Shown in pieces: positions 7,418 through 8,903 of a DNA stretch of 8,903 bases (position 1 is the first letter of the stretch; the number at the start of each line of letters is the position of its first letter). The stretch is from DYHD01 sp037445375 (GTDB lineage Bacteria; Nitrospirota; Thermodesulfovibrionia; Thermodesulfovibrionales; Dissulfurispiraceae). The position numbers and the translations under genes are program-made. Location of the stretch: assembly GCA_037445375.1 (NCBI GenBank), contig JBBIKS010000080.1, forward strand, positions 1 through 8,903, read 5' to 3'. The notes under the pieces were generated by a model. It saw only the letters and a list, made by a program, of their open reading frames with translations, did not search any database and had not been told where the DNA came from.

Positions 7418-7437
7418 CCCCGCAGCTTGCTGCGGGG
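7418..7437. repeat. GC-rich perfect hairpin, first of a cluster of three
   Basis: CCCCGCAGCTTGCTGCGGGG is a perfect 9-base inverted repeat around TT, standing out from its AT-rich surroundings. No T-tract follows on either strand, so it does not look like a simple terminator. It is the same length as, and pairs like, the hairpin at 7486-7505, which suggests a repeat family. Confidence 0.7.
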
Positions 7438-7448
7438 TATCCTAAAAT

Positions 7449-7472
7449 CTCCCCTCCCATCAAGGGGGAGGG
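7449..7472. repeat. C/G-rich hairpin, second of the cluster
   Basis: CCCTCCC at 7452-7458 pairs with GGGAGGG at 7466-7472 around a seven-base loop. An alternative register pairs CTCCCC (7449-7454) with GGGGAG (7465-7470). One strand is almost pure pyrimidine then purine. On the minus strand GATTTT follows the stem, giving a weak resemblance to a terminator for the leftward permease gene. Confidence 0.55.
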
Positions 7473-7485
7473 AAGTATAAGGAAA

Positions 7486-7505
7486 CCCTGTAGCAAGTTA
7501 CAGGG
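7486..7505. repeat. Hairpin related to the one at 7418-7437, third of the cluster
   Basis: CCCTGTAGCAAGTTACAGGG forms at least seven Watson-Crick pairs, extended by G-U and C-G pairs. Aligned to the 7418-7437 hairpin it agrees at 13 of 20 positions. The changes at positions 4/17 and 6/15 are compensatory (C-G to T-A), so pairing is kept while sequence drifts. Confidence 0.6.
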
Positions 7506-7737
7506 AATTACGAGTTAAAATTATATCATAACAACTGATTCATCACAAGAACACTTCAGCATAACAGTAGCCAAGTTTTTAATAATTTTGCATAATGCGA
7601 TGCTGAGCAGTGCCCGCAGGGCATCTGTTTGAGTATCTGGTTCTCCCGAAGCGAAGTGAGGTGAGAATATGATAGTACTAAATAAGGATATTTATACAGT
7701 ATGGTGAATGTTGCCTTGCTTGATGCTTCTATGTCTA
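7506..7737. other. Intergenic remainder between the permease and the RAM-domain gene, no gene seen
   Basis: With the hairpin cluster, this completes a 477-base gap (7261-7737). It holds a small hairpin TGCCC-GCA-GGGCA at 7611-7623 and an interrupted inverted pair TTCTC (7641-7645)/GAGAA (7663-7667). Open frames here are about 60 codons or fewer in compositionally odd frames without convincing ribosome sites, and none resembles a known protein. It may be degenerate repeat DNA. Confidence 0.5.
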
Positions 7738-8709
7738 TCAAGAGAGAGCCTTAAAAATAAAAGGCAAAATATATCTTGACGCTGTGAAAACGAGGATAAA
7801 AGCCAATAGCCACTTGATTATCTTAGCAGGCACAAACTTTTGGGCTCTCGCTCCGAGATACATGCCAACCATCCCACCAAACCCAAATAGAATTCCAAGC
7901 AGCCAATCCGGAGCAACAACCAGATGTTGATAAAAAGGCGCAATTATTTGATAAAAAATAACTGCTATAAAAGAGGCAAGAAATGTGCCCATAAGTACGG
8001 CACCTGCTATTGTATAAACAGGCAGGCGATAAATAGCTACGAAGATCGGAGCAATTATTGCCCCGCCTCCTATACCGTAGATGCCGCCAACTATACCTAC
8101 TACTGCAGATAAGGTAAAAATTATCAGGGGATTGACCGTAAAGGTCTCACCGTGAAAAGAGTATTCCATTTTAGTCAACCCAAATTTTTTAACAATAGTC
8201 TCTGGTAGCTTAACTTTACCTATTGTGCCGTCTGCTTTGCTCGCCTGACGATGTTTGCTGACCATTTCCTGAAAACGACATTCAGCAGAACTTTTATCTT
8301 TTTCAGAAGCTGTTTTTTTTAGTATAGCTTGAATCATTAAGATGCCAATATATAGCAGTACTAATCCTGCAAAGAATTTAAAAGTGGTTGGGTCAGGCAA
8401 ATACTTTACCCTTGCAATAACCCCTGCAAAAACGCCAGGAATAGTGCCGGCAATAACCATCCATGTCAATGGCCAGACCATACGACCTTCACGGATGAAC
8501 CTGTAAACGCCACTCGGGATTGCAACGACATTAAACAAATGATTGGTAGCGCTAACGGCAGGAGTGGTAAAGCCAAGAACGCTCATCTGAAAAGGCAACA
8601 GAAGGGTAGCTCCTGATACTCCTCCCATGCTGCAGAAAAATGCTACTGCAAATCCTGCAATAAAAGGTATCACGACAGACACTTCAATGCCAGCAACAGG
8701 GAAATACAT
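7738..8709 (-). CDS. TauE/SafE family membrane permease (DUF81), putative sulfite/organic anion exporter
   Basis: The 323-residue product is an integral inner-membrane protein. Members of this family export sulfite, sulfoacetate or related anions or take up organic acids; the actual substrate cannot be told from sequence. The family's two half-repeats are visible: GGVSGATLLLPF at 29-40 and GGIYGIGGGAIIAPIF at 208-223. About eight or nine hydrophobic segments are seen, including 11-30, 82-100, 112-130, 194-212, 220-260, 268-287 and 297-318. A hydrophilic insert of about 60 residues (131-192, rich in Lys, Glu and Ser) separates the halves and is longer than in minimal members. ATG at 8709 is chosen because GGAGGTG lies just upstream; an ATG at 8724 would overlap that site. 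Its own promoter is likely, and the 477-base gap separates it from the next leftward gene. Confidence 0.9.
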   Translation of the reverse strand: MYFPVAGIEVSVVIPFIAGFAVAFFCSMGGVSGATLLLPFQMSVLGFTTPAVSATNHLFNVVAIPSGVYRFIREGRMVWPLTWMVIAGTIPGVFAGVIARVKYLPDPTTFKFFAGLVLLYIGILMIQAILKKTASEKDKSSAECRFQEMVSKHRQASKADGTIGKVKLPETIVKKFGLTKMEYSFHGETFTVNPLIIFTLSAVVGIVGGIYGIGGGAIIAPIFVAIYRLPVYTIAGAVLMGTFLASFIAVIFYQIIAPFYQHLVVAPDWLLGILFGFGGMVGMYLGARAQKFVPAKIIKWLLAFILVFTASRYILPFIFKALS

Positions 8710-8759
8710 TTTATCCACCTCCATGCCTTAAACAGTCTCATAGCCGCAATTTTTTAATA

Positions 8760-8768
8760 ATTATATCA
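8760..8768 (-). promoter_or_regulatory. Extended -10 promoter of the permease gene
   Basis: Read on the minus strand the bases are TGATATAAT, a perfect TATAAT with the upstream TGn of extended -10 promoters, which need little -35. The predicted transcript start near 8753 gives a leader of about 44 bases before the ATG at 8709. A second candidate, TTGATA (8812-8807) and GATAAT (8788-8783) with an 18-base spacer, lies just upstream. Confidence 0.5.
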
Positions 8769-8818
8769 GAACTTTAATCTTTATTATCACTAAAACCCTT
8801 AATATTTATCAATAAATA

Positions 8819-8903
8819 TGTAACGCCAAAATGATAATGTCCTATACTGCCAAAATGATAATGTCCTATAGAGAGACTGCTAAACTGTCTAATTTAAGTG
8901 GAG
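8819..8903. mobile_element. Terminal repeats of an insertion sequence (IS21-like character), element lying to the right
   Basis: From TGTAACGCC at 8819 the sequence contains a 22-base unit at 8825-8846 repeated exactly at 8849-8870, a 24-base period with a two-base gap. Its minus strand carries AGGACATTATCATTTTGG, matching AGGACATTTCTATTTTGG at 3-20 in 15 of 18 positions, so the two ends of the window are inverted relatives. TG at the tip plus two internal repeats fits an IS21-family terminus. The transposase genes would lie beyond the window. Non-identity with the left end means two different elements, or the two distinct ends of one element type. Confidence 0.5.

Noticed and set aside
7302..7741. 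Small minus-strand reading frames of about 60 codons in the intergenic gap
   Set aside because: They run through the hairpin repeats, lack clear ribosome sites and give low-complexity or repeat-derived protein.
7924..8112. Plus-strand 62-codon frame inside the permease gene
   Set aside because: Antisense shadow of the membrane protein gene; no ribosome site and an odd composition rich in Tyr and Cys.
8825..8870. CRISPR array at the right edge
   Set aside because: Only two units of 22 bases with a two-base gap; no spacers of 25-40 bases. It matches IS-end repeats instead.

Overview
The window is an AT-rich (by eye roughly 40% GC) bacterial segment with six protein genes. The gene set is pyruvate phosphate dikinase, a periplasmic five-heme cytochrome, two translation genes, a stand-alone Lrp-type effector domain and a TauE/SafE permease. 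Small palindromic repeats lie in two gaps. This fits an anaerobic or microaerophilic respirer of the Nitrospirota or Desulfobacterota/Geobacter type. That placement is inference from gene content and style; nothing here fixes the taxon.

Layout. Positions 1-52 and 8819-8903 look like the facing ends of insertion sequences, each with two copies of a related repeat, in inverted orientation. Between them, ppdK (158-2875) and the cytochrome gene (3100-4404) read rightwards. A bidirectional-looking terminator at 4413-4447 separates them from leftward genes: rsmA (4427-5212), argS (5409-7025), a 76-residue RAM-domain gene (7030-7260) and a TauE/SafE permease (7738-8709). The RAM gene and argS are four bases apart and look like one transcript. 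A palindromic repeat lies between argS and rsmA. The 477-base gap between the permease and the RAM gene holds three hairpins and no convincing gene.

Main discovery candidate. The cytochrome gene contains one in-frame TGA at 4021-4023. Reading continues without interruption for 126 more codons to a TAG just before the terminator. The TGA sits in a conserved-looking stretch (GHVIPDG-stop-PTPNRL). It is followed closely by a hairpin with a G-rich apical loop placed much like a bacterial SECIS element. The simplest reading is a selenocysteine-containing pentaheme cytochrome c, exported and possibly a periplasmic oxidoreductase. A nonsense mutation is the main alternative.

Functional links. PPDK interconverts pyruvate and PEP. 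RsmA and ArgS are housekeeping translation factors. The RAM-domain protein may sense an amino acid beside argS. No direct metabolic link between the cytochrome and its neighbours is visible, and the selenocysteine machinery (selA, selB, selC, selD) is not in this window. For ppdK, the cytochrome and the permease, the longest open frame starts on or upstream of the Shine-Dalgarno sequence; the starts given here are the ATGs placed correctly after it.
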